Assembly (NCBI GenBank): GCA_031412915.1
Contig: JANODX010000146.1
Span: 1 to 49,687, forward strand
Direction: 5' to 3'
Length of the DNA: 49,687 bases
DNA from: JAGNNV01 sp031412915
GTDB taxonomy: Bacteria > Acidobacteriota > Vicinamibacteria > Fen-336 > JAGNNV01
The stretch's first letter is position 1; every line of letters begins with the position of its first letter. The notes beneath the pieces were generated by a model. The model was given only the letters and a program-made list of their open reading frames with translations. It was not told where the DNA came from and did not search any database. Below, piece by piece: positions 1 through 9,169 of this stretch. A program made the position numbers and the translations under genes.

Positions 1-1
1 A

Positions 2-127
2 ATCTCCGACTACATCGACGGGCACAACGACAGCCCTCGACCATTTGTCTGGAAGGCGAAGGCCGAAACGATCATCGAGAAAGTACGTCGCGCACGCCTC
101 GCCCTGGATAAGACTCCAACAGCGTGA
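2..127 (+). mobile_element. IS630-family transposase, C-terminal end only (cut by window edge)
   Basis: An open frame enters from the left edge and ends at the TGA at 125-127, giving about 41 residues. The pattern (YID..HN, then PRPFVWKA, then EKVRRARLALD) matches the last alpha-helical segment of IS630-type DDE transposases, where a HN..P.PFVW motif is followed by a basic helix. The catalytic residues lie outside the window, so it is not possible to say whether the element is intact. No terminal inverted repeat is obvious in the 40 bases after the stop. Confidence 0.7.
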
Positions 128-169
128 AACACATGACTAGGTCTATCGACGATCTGCGCCCATGAAACC

Positions 170-2470
170 TTGACCGATAGCCCGGTGCGGGCTTATTGTC
201 CCGCCGCGCAAATGACATTGAGAACGGGGTGGCCGTCCCACAAGACTCGCCTGGGACGTCGATTGGAGCCCTCTGCCCGACGGGGACTCGCGTGGGTTAC
301 CTCCCTGGTTCCGACCTGGTTGATTCTCCACGCCGTCGGGTTCTGGGGCCTCGGGATCATGGACGTCGAGGGTATGCGTAACACTCAGAAGTATCTGGCG
401 GATCGGCCTCTCCTCGCCACGATTTTTGATCCGAATGACGCCCCCCTGTACCAGGCCAGAGAAGTCAGCTACCTTTTCGACCTGGCTGATGCCCGCATCC
501 TGGGGTGGCTCCTCGACCGTGGGTTCGTGTTACTGATGCCGGCAAGCGGCGTGCTCGGATTGATCGCCGTCGCCTTGATCTATCTTTACGGCGCGCGAAA
601 GGTCTTTCAGCTGGACTCTTTAGAAAGCAGTTTCTTACTCTCGCTGTTCCTGAGTTGCATCGTTACGCAGGCATCGACCGCGGTCTTCTATCGGTCGGCC
701 AAGATCGTGTTGAGTGCGGCATTGCTCGCATTCCTGTTCTACGTTGCGTTTCTCCTTCGCACCGGTCGACCACGCAGGACCTCGATCACGCATCTGCTGG
801 GGGTCTCTTCGCTCGGCTTCGTCATGTCATTGGCCGATCGACAGGGGTTCTTCTTCCTGCTCACGACGGCGGCTGTCCTCACGCTCCTTTGGCTGGCGGC
901 AAGAGTTCGCGGGTCTTCCCAGGCGGCAGATCGCCTGCGGGTGGCCATCGCGTGCGGCGGCGCCGCGATGGCCGTCGCTCTGTACGGTTACGTGGTCGCG
1001 CCATCGCTTATCGCCCGGCTGAACGGCTACGAGATTGACTTCACGTACCAGCAACAGGTCTCGAGCCTTGACTGGACGCTTCTCGACAAAGCCTTCCAAA
1101 TGTTCCGATCACAGGTGAGCTACCTATTTGGCGGCGTTCCGTTCTTCCTGGTGGGCGGGGTGGCCGCAATTGCCGGCGCCGTCGGCCTCTGGCGGCGGCG
1201 GACGCAACCTGGAGCGGCCCCAGGGACCCTGCTGACCGATGACGCCGCGATCCTGGCCTGCGTGATTCCCGCCTCCCTGGTCCTTCTCCTCGGAACGATG
1301 ATCCTCTACCATCCTCCAGTCTTCAGCATCCCCGACCATGCGCTGTGGTACTACCCTCTCGCCCTTCACGTGGTTCTCCTGTTCAGCCTGACGCTGTACG
1401 TGGCCGGGGCACGCGGCTACTACGTGTCGAGGGCACGATACATGTTCCCTGCGCTTCTGCTCGCGATGATCGCAAGCAACGTCGGGCACTATGACGGACA
1501 GCGGCGAATCATGACCGGGTCCGGGTACTTTCAGGAGCAGTATGAGGGCACCCAGGAGATCCTTCGCGACGACACTGCGCGTGCCGGGCAGGTTCGCCCC
1601 GCTCGGCGACCCTGGCTTCGCGTGGATCCGGTCGGCGCGATCGTCGCCCTGCCGATTCAACAAGAGGGCTTCCTGGCAGAGGTCCGAGCGGCGTACGCGA
1701 CGTTAAGACACCGCGGGCGGTTGGGCGGCGCCCCGGGGCCGTATTGGTCGGCGCTCTACGACTTCCTGAGGGGCCCGTCGTCGCCCGTGAGCGACCCGGA
1801 CGAACTGGAGGCGCTGATTGAAGGCCTTCGGTCTGTCGGAGTGGGCCGGATCGCGGTCAATGAGAGCCTCTCCCGGGACCGCCCTTCTGTTCGGGCAACC
1901 GCGGAAGCCTTGCGAGCGAGCGCGCAGGTTGCCGGCGTATCTACCTCGGGCGGTTCTGAGACATTCAACCTTCTCGAGTACGGCGAGCGCCCGAATAAGG
2001 AGGGGTTGCGCCGAATCTCCGTGACTTCGTTCCGAGTAACCGCCTCGAGTGGTACGGAAAGTCTCGCGGGCGCCTTCAATGGAAGGGGCGGCGCCTTCTG
2101 GAGCTCGGGCGCCCCACAAGCCGGGAACGAGTGGATCCGGATTGAGTTCGATCGACCCCGCAACGTTGGCCGCCTCACGTTCCACGGCCTCGAGAGCGAA
2201 CGATTGCGCTTGCGTGAGCGTGCCCCCGGACTCGGAGACCGTCCACGCGGGTTGGTGATCGAGTCAGAGGCGGCCACCGGGGTTCAGATCCTGACCTCCT
2301 CCAACCCGCTTGGCGCCCTGATAAGGGGCCTGTTGAAAGATCCTGACCGCCTCGCCATGGAAATCGATGTGGCGCCGAACCTCAGCCGCACACTGATCCT
2401 GCGGCAAACGGGTCGCAGTCACATCGATCCGTGGTCGATCCACAGAGTCACGATCTGGGAGAGGAGTTAG
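170..2470 (+). CDS. Polytopic membrane protein with C-terminal discoidin-like domain
   Basis: The product is 766 residues from a TTG start; an in-frame ATG at 212 would remove 14 residues and is an equally good start. About ten hydrophobic segments fill the first ~450 residues, the typical layout of a lipid-linked-sugar transferase or polymer-assembly membrane protein, but no catalytic motif is recognised. A soluble part of about 300 residues follows. Its last ~150 residues (an FWSSG..P..GNEWIRIEF pattern followed by beta-rich sequence) look like a discoidin/F5-8C-type carbohydrate-binding fold. The stop is 5 bases before the start of the SGNH hydrolase gene, so both are probably co-transcribed and may act on a surface glycan. 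Function is inferred only from topology and neighbour. Confidence 0.75.
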   Translation: MTDSPVRAYCPAAQMTLRTGWPSHKTRLGRRLEPSARRGLAWVTSLVPTWLILHAVGFWGLGIMDVEGMRNTQKYLADRPLLATIFDPNDAPLYQAREVSYLFDLADARILGWLLDRGFVLLMPASGVLGLIAVALIYLYGARKVFQLDSLESSFLLSLFLSCIVTQASTAVFYRSAKIVLSAALLAFLFYVAFLLRTGRPRRTSITHLLGVSSLGFVMSLADRQGFFFLLTTAAVLTLLWLAARVRGSSQAADRLRVAIACGGAAMAVALYGYVVAPSLIARLNGYEIDFTYQQQVSSLDWTLLDKAFQMFRSQVSYLFGGVPFFLVGGVAAIAGAVGLWRRRTQPGAAPGTLLTDDAAILACVIPASLVLLLGTMILYHPPVFSIPDHALWYYPLALHVVLLFSLTLYVAGARGYYVSRARYMFPALLLAMIASNVGHYDGQRRIMTGSGYFQEQYEGTQEILRDDTARAGQVRPARRPWLRVDPVGAIVALPIQQEGFLAEVRAAYATLRHRGRLGGAPGPYWSALYDFLRGPSSPVSDPDELEALIEGLRSVGVGRIAVNESLSRDRPSVRATAEALRASAQVAGVSTSGGSETFNLLEYGERPNKEGLRRISVTSFRVTASSGTESLAGAFNGRGGAFWSSGAPQAGNEWIRIEFDRPRNVGRLTFHGLESERLRLRERAPGLGDRPRGLVIESEAATGVQILTSSNPLGALIRGLLKDPDRLAMEIDVAPNLSRTLILRQTGRSHIDPWSIHRVTIWERS
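2457..2465 (+). promoter_or_regulatory. Ribosome binding site deciding the SGNH hydrolase start
   Basis: A purine-rich GGAGAGGAG ends 10 bases before the TTG at 2476. It favours that start over the upstream GTG at 2431, which would overlap the preceding gene by 40 bases and put charged residues ahead of the hydrophobic segment. Confidence 0.55.
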
Positions 2471-2475
2471 AACCG

Positions 2476-3441
2476 TTGGCACGCTCCCTTGCCGTGGTCC
2501 TGGCCTTGGCGTCGGTCCTCACCGGCCTTGTGCTTGCGGAGGGTGTGTGCCGGTACCTCGAGCGGACCACCTCCATCCGCAAGGAGCGCGCGGGCGATGA
2601 CGAGAATCCCGCGTGGGGCTGGCGGGGCATACAGCGCTTCGGCAATCTGGACACCCAAAGGCCGCGCCTCATGATTCTCGGCGATTCCTACACGGCGGCC
2701 AGAAATGTCGAGGAGGGGAGCGACTATTCGACCTTGCTCGGAAAGGCGCTGCAGGTCGAGGTCTTCTCCTACGGTGGCGAGGGCTACTCCACGGCGCAGG
2801 AGTTGATGGTCTATCGGCGTTGGGCGCGCCGGGTGCGGCCCACCGCGGTCCTCCTTCAGATGTCGACGAACGACTTCATCAACAACTCCGCTGAGCTCGA
2901 AGCCCGCAGTCTCATCAACAACAACCTGAAGGTCCGCCCCTACCTCGAGAACGGCGAGATGGTGTCACGCTACCCGCGATTCGGCGGAGCAGTGCGCGCG
3001 AAGCTGGTCAACCATTACGCGCTCGGCCGGCGAATTTTCTACGCCCTCGATCAGGGGCGCGCGTGGTTCGCCCTGCGCGGCTTTTTCGCCACCGTGGAGA
3101 ACGAGATCGGCCGCGATATGAAGGGCCACGCAGGTTACCGCCGTTCCATTGAAACCACTCGCCTGTTGCTGGCTCAATTCCGGGACGAGGTTCAGCCGGC
3201 CCCGCTGATGGTGTTCCCCGCGGACGGCCTTGGACCCGACGCACCCTTCAAGGCCGATCTCACAGAGATCTGCGCCCGACTGGGCATTCCGTTCCTCAAG
3301 GAACTGCCCGACATCGTCGATGCCGCGAACTCCCCCGCTGCTCCGGTCTACCTCAAGGACGACCCTCACTGGAGCGCCCGCGGCCACACTCTCGCGACGG
3401 AACAACTCGCCGCTTGGCTCTCACCCGCTCTCGCGCACTGA
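2476..3441 (+). CDS. SGNH/GDSL-type esterase or acyltransferase, membrane-anchored
   Basis: From the TTG at 2476 the protein has 321 residues and begins with a hydrophobic segment (residues ~4-24) that can act as a signal anchor. The SGNH hallmarks are visible: block I GDSY at 69-72 with the nucleophilic Ser71, a glycine-containing YGGEGY stretch near 99-104, block III TNDF at 131-134, and the block V Asp/His pair in DDPHWSARGH near the C terminus. Enzymes of this superfamily remove or transfer acyl groups on polysaccharides or other esters. Its place directly behind a polytopic membrane protein resembles polysaccharide O-acetylation pairs, but the substrate cannot be told. A GTG at 2431 is an alternative start. 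Confidence 0.85.
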   Translation: MARSLAVVLALASVLTGLVLAEGVCRYLERTTSIRKERAGDDENPAWGWRGIQRFGNLDTQRPRLMILGDSYTAARNVEEGSDYSTLLGKALQVEVFSYGGEGYSTAQELMVYRRWARRVRPTAVLLQMSTNDFINNSAELEARSLINNNLKVRPYLENGEMVSRYPRFGGAVRAKLVNHYALGRRIFYALDQGRAWFALRGFFATVENEIGRDMKGHAGYRRSIETTRLLLAQFRDEVQPAPLMVFPADGLGPDAPFKADLTEICARLGIPFLKELPDIVDAANSPAAPVYLKDDPHWSARGHTLATEQLAAWLSPALAH

Positions 3442-3602
3442 GGACGCCGGCGCGTCAATCCGCGCCTCCGGGAGGCGAACCGGAGTCCGTGGATCGGGAA
3501 ATGACAGATGACTCCGTTTGCGCGAACTACCCGACAAGGAGGACCGATGGTAGCTTCGGTGGTCCCTGGCGCTCATGCCGGAGACCAACGGAGAACCTAT
3601 AA

Positions 3603-4604
3603 ATGGATGAACGCTTTGGCCAATTGCGACGGCCGGTTTGTGTCTTCGGGTGCCTGTGGCTCGCCTCGATGCTGGTTGCGGTCCCGGGCACCCTGGCCCA
3701 GGCTGCGCCTCCAGGGCATCGGGTAGCGAGCCTCGAGATCAAGATCCTGTCGACCATGCTGGCCGATGAGGGCTTCGGGGAGTGGGGCTTCGCGGCACTG
3801 GTGGAAGTGGACGGGCGGCGGATCCTGTTCGACACCGGCGCTAACGACGACACCGTGCAGCGCAACTTGAAGGCGCTGAAACTCGACCTCTCCGATGTGG
3901 AGATCGTGATCCTGAGTCACAACCACTCCGACCACACGACCGGCCTGCTGCCCCTGAGACGGCAGTACGTCGCGAAGTCCCCCAAGGCACTGAGCAGGGT
4001 GTACGCGGGTCGGGGGATCTTCCTGCCGCGCATCGCGGCCGATGGCCAGGTAGACGACAGGATGGCCCTCATCAGGAGCAAGTTAGAAGCGACCGGGGGA
4101 AGCGTCGAAGATGTGGCCAAGCCCACGCAGATCCTGCCCGGGGTTTGGCTCACGGGGCCCGTGCCCCGCATCCATCCCGAGCGGAACTGGAGCACGCTCG
4201 GGAAGGTGCGCACGAGCGAGGGCGACGTGGAGGACACCGTGCCCGAGGACATGACTCTCGTGTTCCAGACCGATAAGGGGCTCGTCTACCTGTTTGGGTG
4301 CGGCCACGCCGGCGTGGTCAACACGCTCGAGTACACGCGCAAGTCCATCGACGCCTCCCCGGTGAAAGCGGTCATCGGCGGGGTCCACCTGTTCGCCGCC
4401 ACCGACGCGCAGTTGGCGTGGACCGCCTCGCAGTTGAGAGCGTTCGGGTTGCAACAGTTCGTGGGCGCGCACTGCACGGGCATCGAAGCCGTCTACCGCA
4501 TTCGCGAACTGGCCGGCCTGACCCGAAAGACCAGCGTGGTCGGCGCGGTCGGCGCATCCTACTCACTGGCCAACGGCATCGACGCTGTCCGAGTGGCGAG
4601 GTAA
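3603..4604 (+). CDS. Exported metallo-beta-lactamase-fold hydrolase (COG1237-like)
   Basis: This 333-residue protein has a hydrophobic export signal (residues ~11-33 after a basic N terminus). The metal site HxHxDH reads HNHSDH at 106-111, followed by TTG; later metal-ligand candidates are in CGHAG, GGVHLF and GAHCTG. The order and spacing resemble the branch of the MBL superfamily annotated as 7,8-dihydropterin synthase-like (COG1237), whose members are mostly of unknown substrate. The periplasmic location makes a role in methanopterin-type synthesis unlikely. GGAGAA lies 8 bases before the ATG. The gene is alone, with a convergent gene downstream. Confidence 0.85.
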   Translation: MDERFGQLRRPVCVFGCLWLASMLVAVPGTLAQAAPPGHRVASLEIKILSTMLADEGFGEWGFAALVEVDGRRILFDTGANDDTVQRNLKALKLDLSDVEIVILSHNHSDHTTGLLPLRRQYVAKSPKALSRVYAGRGIFLPRIAADGQVDDRMALIRSKLEATGGSVEDVAKPTQILPGVWLTGPVPRIHPERNWSTLGKVRTSEGDVEDTVPEDMTLVFQTDKGLVYLFGCGHAGVVNTLEYTRKSIDASPVKAVIGGVHLFAATDAQLAWTASQLRAFGLQQFVGAHCTGIEAVYRIRELAGLTRKTSVVGAVGASYSLANGIDAVRVAR

Positions 4605-4694
4605 GCCAGTCTCGGTGTAGCCCCAAGGTTAGGGGCCCCCGCGGTTGCCGGGCCAACGGAAAGCCGATCGTTGCGGTTCCTGACAACCCGCTAC

Positions 4695-5159
4695 TTATCG
4701 AAGAGCGGTCCAGATCTCCTGCCGCACGAAGTCGCGGAGACCCCCGGATTTGTCGATGTTGGCCTTGCGCTGCGCCTCGTCCGGAACGATGCGAATGGTG
4801 GCTTCGTCCAGACCCTTGCCGAGCGCCTCGGCGGCCGCTCGGTTCTTCAGCCTGAAGATGCGCAGGTGCGTCCAATCCGCAATCACCGACGACGTGCCCA
4901 TCTGCGACGGGGTCACCGTAACCACCTCTTCGAAGACGCCGGCCTGACGCGCGTTCTCATCGATCTTCTCAGCCGTGCCTTTGATGTAGGCGTTGTAGGC
5001 ATCGGACATGCCCGGCTTGGCGCGCCAGAAGTAGGCAACGTAGACCGGACCGTCTGCCGACAAAACCGCGGGCGTTTGCGCCATGGCCGGATGGGGTGAC
5101 GCCCAAACCAGAAGGAAGAGGGTCATGGCCGAGAGGACGGTAGGAGTTGTGCGTGCCAT
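4695..5159 (-). CDS. Small exported protein of unknown function
   Basis: The product is 154 residues with a clear signal peptide (hydrophobic run then AMAQ, cleavage near residue 28). The mature part (YVAYFWRAKPGM..AYN.Y near its start) looks like a dimeric alpha/beta-barrel fold as in NIPSNAP/antibiotic-monooxygenase-like proteins, but no catalytic motif is seen. Size, signal peptide and the pattern of one beta strand followed by a long charged helix resemble the exported protein at 10429-10890, so the two may be distant paralogues. It is transcribed divergently from the kinase gene at 5237 with a 77-base spacer that must hold both promoters. Confidence 0.75.
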   Translation of the reverse strand: MARTTPTVLSAMTLFLLVWASPHPAMAQTPAVLSADGPVYVAYFWRAKPGMSDAYNAYIKGTAEKIDENARQAGVFEEVVTVTPSQMGTSSVIADWTHLRIFRLKNRAAAEALGKGLDEATIRIVPDEAQRKANIDKSGGLRDFVRQEIWTALR

Positions 5160-5236
5160 ACCCGAATTGTAATCCCCTTGACTCCCCGGGCAGACAATAG
5201 ACCTGATCGAGCGGCTGCCGCGCCCAATCCACGACC

Positions 5237-7285
5237 GTGACGGCCCGGGCCACCGCGGCTATGATCCTGCTCACACGAAAGACAACCTTGGCCCAACCTG
5301 CCCCCGCACCGCGGAGAATCGGCAAATTCGAGATCCTCGACCAACTGGGCCAGGGGGGCATGGGGACCGTCTACAAGGCCCGGGATCCTGGCCTCGACCG
5401 ACTGGTGGCTCTCAAGACCATCATCAGCGATGTGCTGGAAAGCGAGGATGCCAAGGAGCGCTTCTACCGCGAGGCGCGCGCCGCGGCCCGGCTTCAGCAT
5501 CCCAACATCGTGACTGTATTCGAGGCCGGCGACTTCGAGGGCACTCTGTTCATAGCCATGGAGCTGCTCGAGGGGCAGGACCTCTCCCAGGCCCTGCAGG
5601 TCCCCCGCAGCGTCGAGGAAAAAGTGAGGATCGTGGTCGAGATCTGCCACGGCCTCGATTACGCCCACAAGCGGGGGGTGATCCACCGGGATATCAAGCC
5701 CGCCAACATTCGCCTGCTGCCGAACCGGAGCTTGAAGATCGTGGACTTCGGTATCGCCCGGCTGGGCGAGTCGCACATGACCAAGACCGGCCTGGTCCTG
5801 GGCACCCCCAGCTATCTGGCCCCGGAGGTGCTGGCGGGAGGCAGGGTCGATCACCGGGCCGACGAGTGGGCGGTGGGCATCGTGCTTTACGAACTGCTGG
5901 CCGGCCGCAAGCCCTACGCTTCACCCACCTTCGTCACGCTTGCCTACCAGATCGTCCACGAGCCGCTGCCACCGCTCGACGCGGCGGCGCTTGGCTTGCC
6001 GCCTGGCCTGCAGGAGGTGGTGGCGAAAGCCCTGGCCAAGTCCCCCCGCGATCGCTACGCGGATCTTGCCGAGTTGGCGGCCGAGTTGCTGAAGGTGGTG
6101 GGCCTTCAGGCGACCGCCGATACACCCCTCGCCGAGCAGGCACGCCGGCGGTCCTACGAACTGAATCTGAAGGAGGCGAAGCGCCGCCTGGCCGCGCAAG
6201 ACCTGGAGCAGGCTCTGGATGCGGCGCGCCGGGCCCAGGCGGTGGAGCCCTCGGGCGCCGAGGTGGTGAGCCTGCTGAGGGGAATCGAGGCGCGCCTGGC
6301 GGCGGCCGAGGTGGCCCCGACGCCGCCTCCGACGGCCGTGCTCACCCAGGTCCGCACCCGGGGTGCTGCCGTCTACCGCGACCTGGGGACCTTCGGCGAG
6401 CCCCCGTCCACTCAAACCGCGGCCTTTTCGCCGGTCCAGGCGGTGTTGGCGCTCGCCGGCAGCGACGGAGCGGTGCGCCTGTGGGATCTGGAGGCTCGCC
6501 GGCGGCTCACCATCCTGCGCACCGAGATGCAACAGCGTGCCGGGTATGACGCCCGCGCGGTGTGCCTCGCCTTTTCCCCCGATGGAAAGCTGCTGGCCGT
6601 CGGTCACGTGGACGGAGCCATTCACCTCTTCGATCTGACCCGGGGTGAGGAACTGAAGGTGAAACTCCGCCACGAGGACATGGTCTCAAGCCTGGCCTTC
6701 TCGCCTGACGGAAAAACACTGGCCTCGGGTGGCACCGACACCAACCTCAAGCTCTGGGACGTGGACGGTTGCCGGAGCGGCGACCCCCGTCGGGAGCTTT
6801 ATCGCCAGCCGTCGGCCATCACGGCCCTGGCCTACGCAGGCAGGGGCAAGTGGCTGGTGACGGCCCACACCAATCGCATCCTGCGCGTTCTGGAGGCGGG
6901 GACGGTGCGCCTCAACGCCACCCTGCGCGGACCCGAGGCCCCGGTCACCCTGCTCCTTTCCGACCCCTTGGGTCGGCGACTGGTGGCCGGGAGTCAGGAC
7001 CGGCTGCTGCGGGCCTTCGACCTGGAGACCAAGGCGCCGCCCGTGAGCCTGGGACCTTTCCGCAAACCGCTGACCGCCGCCCGCTTCTTCGCCGATGGAC
7101 GACACCTGGTCACCGTGGGCCTCGAGAATGTCGTCCAGATCTGGGACCTCGATTCTCAAACCGCCATGGCGAGCCTCTACGGCGCCGCCGAGGAGGCTTT
7201 CGTCGGGGTTGGCTTATACAGAGCCGGCGAGCATCTGGCCGCGGCCCTGGCCGACGGCCGCATCCGTCTCTGGGGGCCTTCATGA
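5237..7285 (+). CDS. Ser/Thr protein kinase with C-terminal WD40 repeats
   Basis: From a GTG start the protein has 682 residues; ATG 5261 and TTG 5288 are alternative starts. The Hanks-type kinase domain covers about residues 29-285: glycine-rich loop GQGGMG (38-43), Lys60, HRDIKPAN (150-157), DFG (170-172) and APE (195-197), so all catalytic residues are present. A short helical TPR-like stretch (~300-355) is followed by about seven WD40-like blades to the end, with repeated FSPDGK..A and LWD motifs. No transmembrane helix is visible, unlike the other kinase in this window (27469-29763), so it is predicted to be cytoplasmic with the propeller as a docking platform. Substrates are unknown. 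Confidence 0.92.
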   Translation: MTARATAAMILLTRKTTLAQPAPAPRRIGKFEILDQLGQGGMGTVYKARDPGLDRLVALKTIISDVLESEDAKERFYREARAAARLQHPNIVTVFEAGDFEGTLFIAMELLEGQDLSQALQVPRSVEEKVRIVVEICHGLDYAHKRGVIHRDIKPANIRLLPNRSLKIVDFGIARLGESHMTKTGLVLGTPSYLAPEVLAGGRVDHRADEWAVGIVLYELLAGRKPYASPTFVTLAYQIVHEPLPPLDAAALGLPPGLQEVVAKALAKSPRDRYADLAELAAELLKVVGLQATADTPLAEQARRRSYELNLKEAKRRLAAQDLEQALDAARRAQAVEPSGAEVVSLLRGIEARLAAAEVAPTPPPTAVLTQVRTRGAAVYRDLGTFGEPPSTQTAAFSPVQAVLALAGSDGAVRLWDLEARRRLTILRTEMQQRAGYDARAVCLAFSPDGKLLAVGHVDGAIHLFDLTRGEELKVKLRHEDMVSSLAFSPDGKTLASGGTDTNLKLWDVDGCRSGDPRRELYRQPSAITALAYAGRGKWLVTAHTNRILRVLEAGTVRLNATLRGPEAPVTLLLSDPLGRRLVAGSQDRLLRAFDLETKAPPVSLGPFRKPLTAARFFADGRHLVTVGLENVVQIWDLDSQTAMASLYGAAEEAFVGVGLYRAGEHLAAALADGRIRLWGPS

Positions 7286-7308
7286 AACGCTTCCTGCTGT
7301 CCCGTGGT

Positions 7309-7554
7309 CTAACTTGATCGCCTTCCGGTTCGGGGCACCGCGCACGGCCCGCAGAGCGCGATGTAGTCCATGGCCGCAGGCGGAAAAGTCATGCGGTCGC
7401 CTGTGAACACGGGCGTCCACCGCGGCAGACCGGGCTCTTCGATCAAGCTCCCGCTGCAGCGCCCGGGCGGCTGGTGACACCCACTCCTCTCGCACTCGCA
7501 CCTCTCGCCGGCCCGCTCCTTGAGCCGGTGTATGAAATCGGATGGGTAGTTCAT
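7309..7554 (-). CDS. Small Cys/His-rich protein, HNH-like zinc-binding
   Basis: Eighty-one residues from the ATG at 7554, which is preceded by GAAGGTG at a good distance; longer versions starting at 7581 or 7614 are possible. Visible features are RAGERCECERSGCHQ near the N terminus and LCGPC near the C terminus, giving two Cys pairs that could bind zinc as in small HNH-nuclease-like proteins. The central His-Asn-His catalytic residues are not convincingly present, so nuclease activity is doubtful. Codon use looks coding, and the frame has no good competitor on the other strand. Confidence 0.5.
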   Translation of the reverse strand: MNYPSDFIHRLKERAGERCECERSGCHQPPGRCSGSLIEEPGLPRWTPVFTGDRMTFPPAAMDYIALCGPCAVPRTGRRSS

Positions 7555-7661
7555 CTGGTTCACCTTCGTACTGTAGCGCATCTCACCCGGCTCGACGACC
7601 TGCAAAACCTGCAAAACCGGAGGCTCCGCCCCTCGCGCCGGGCGTGAAGTTCGAGAGCCAA

Positions 7662-8797
7662 CTAACGCAGTTTCGCGCCTGGTTTTACAGTCTGGCTTTC
7701 GGGCGGCGCGGCCTGCTTCTCCACCCAGTCCACGAGATGATCGAACGCGTCGCGCACCGTCATCAGATAGGACGGTCCTTCAGCCATCGCGTCGGCAACG
7801 TCCTTCGGCAGCTTCATCCTGGATTCGGCGACGTACTCGAACGACATGGCGCCATCGTCATCGCCCGACATGTGCCACACACCTTCGACTTCATAGAGCC
7901 TGTGCATCGCCTGCGGCTGCACGCGCTTCCGATAGGCGCGCACCTCGCGGATCATCAGGTCGTCCCAGGTGCCCACCACCTCGATCGTCGGCACCTTGAC
8001 GATGCCGCTCGAATTCTCTCCCGGCGCCTGCGGGCGTGCCGCCGCCGCGACCGCACTGGCGCCCGCGTAGGGCCAGAGCCTTCGCGCCTCGACCGGGGTG
8101 CCCACCGCCTCCGCGTACGCGCGCACGTTCGGGTCCGTCGCCTTCAGGCCAGGGTGAACGCGCGGGTCGACGAGCGGCCACAGCGCTGCCATCCTGGCGC
8201 TCTTGTCGAGTCGCGTCGGCACGTCGCCGCCGCCCCTGCAATCAAGATCGTGCCCGCGTAGATCTTCAGGTCGTCCTCGGCGGCGAGACGCGCGACGCTT
8301 CCGCCCGCGGAGAGCCCGACCAGATACACGCGCGCGGGCCCTATCTTCATGCGCCGGCCCACTTCGGTCCGAGCGATCTCCGTGAACTGGTAAGTGAGGG
8401 CAAGGCCCTCCCTCGGGCCACCAATGCCGTCGCGGTCGACGCTTCCGTAGGCGAAGCCCTTCCCGAGTGAATAGCGCCCGATCACATCGTCCAGCGCAGT
8501 CTCGTCGGTGCCAATCACTTTGCCGGACCGATCGTAGTCAAAGCCGCCCCCGCCGCCATGGGCGCCGATCACGAGAGATCCGTTCCAGTTCGCAGCGGCG
8601 GGCACGCGCAGAACGAAGCGCTTGGTGACGGCCTTGCCGCTCACCTCGGTGCTGACCAGGCCCTTGAACTCAGTTCCGCCGAGCACCGCGGTTTCGGCCA
8701 CCGCAGAAAACGGCGAGGCGGTCTGGGCCCCCGCGGTGGACGCAACCAGGACCCCGGCCACGAGCAAAACTACGCGGATTCGTTTCATGAGCGACAT
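7662..8797 (-). pseudogene. Exported alpha/beta hydrolase, frameshifted
   Basis: Two minus-strand frames together make one gene. The first part (8797 to about 8236) encodes a signal peptide (MKRIRVV then a hydrophobic run ending AGAQ), the oxyanion-type HGGGGG stretch and the nucleophile elbow GLSAGGS. The second part (about 8233 to 7662) begins DVPTRLDKS and carries the rest of the fold, including a candidate acidic residue in VVGTWDD and His in the last third. They join at a G4 run (CCCC at 8233-8236 on the plus strand). One extra G would restore continuous translation through a glycine-rich turn. It is either a true single-base deletion or a homopolymer sequencing error; an intact gene would encode about 378 residues. 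The substrate is unknown; polyester or phenolic esters are plausible. Confidence 0.75.
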
Positions 8798-8902
8798 TAT
8801 CGTTCGCCGCGCATCCCGTCGCTCGCAAGGTTGCGCGCGACGCATCGCAGGGTCGCCCGGACGAAGAGACCATCGGTGGCTGCGAACACGCGTGCGGCGT
8901 GC

Positions 8903-9169
8903 TCCCTGAGCTTGCCTGCCCTGAGCTCGCCTGCCGTGAGCCTGCCCGCACTGAGCTTGTCGAAGCGTCGAACGGTCGAAGGGTGGTCCCTGAGCTTGTC
9001 GAAGGGTGGTCCCTGAGCTTGCCTGCCGTGAGCTCGTCGAACGGTCGAAGGGTGGTCCCTGAGCTTGCCTGCCGTGAGCCTGCCCGCACTGAGCTTGTCG
9101 AAGTGTCGAACGGTCGAAGGGTGGTCCCTGAGCTTGTCGAAGGGTGGTCCCTGAGCTTGTCGAAGGGTG
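8903..9169. repeat. Cluster of about ten TGAGCTTGTCGAA-type repeat units
   Basis: The element CCCTGAGCTTGTCGAAGGG and degenerate forms (GAGCTTGCCTG, GAGCTCGTCGAA, GAGCCTGCC) recur about every 15-40 bases. A larger block of about 115-140 bases is itself duplicated (compare 8938-9013 with 9076-9151). The same core occurs at 23451, 33712, 40592 and 49522. Long open frames crossing this block on either strand are artefacts of the repeat. It lies upstream of the frameshifted hydrolase gene. Confidence 0.9.

Noticed and set aside
8903..9169. CRISPR array
   Set aside because: Units are degenerate, unequally spaced and in mixed forms, and no cas gene is near; the 22-bp array at 23451 has no spacers.
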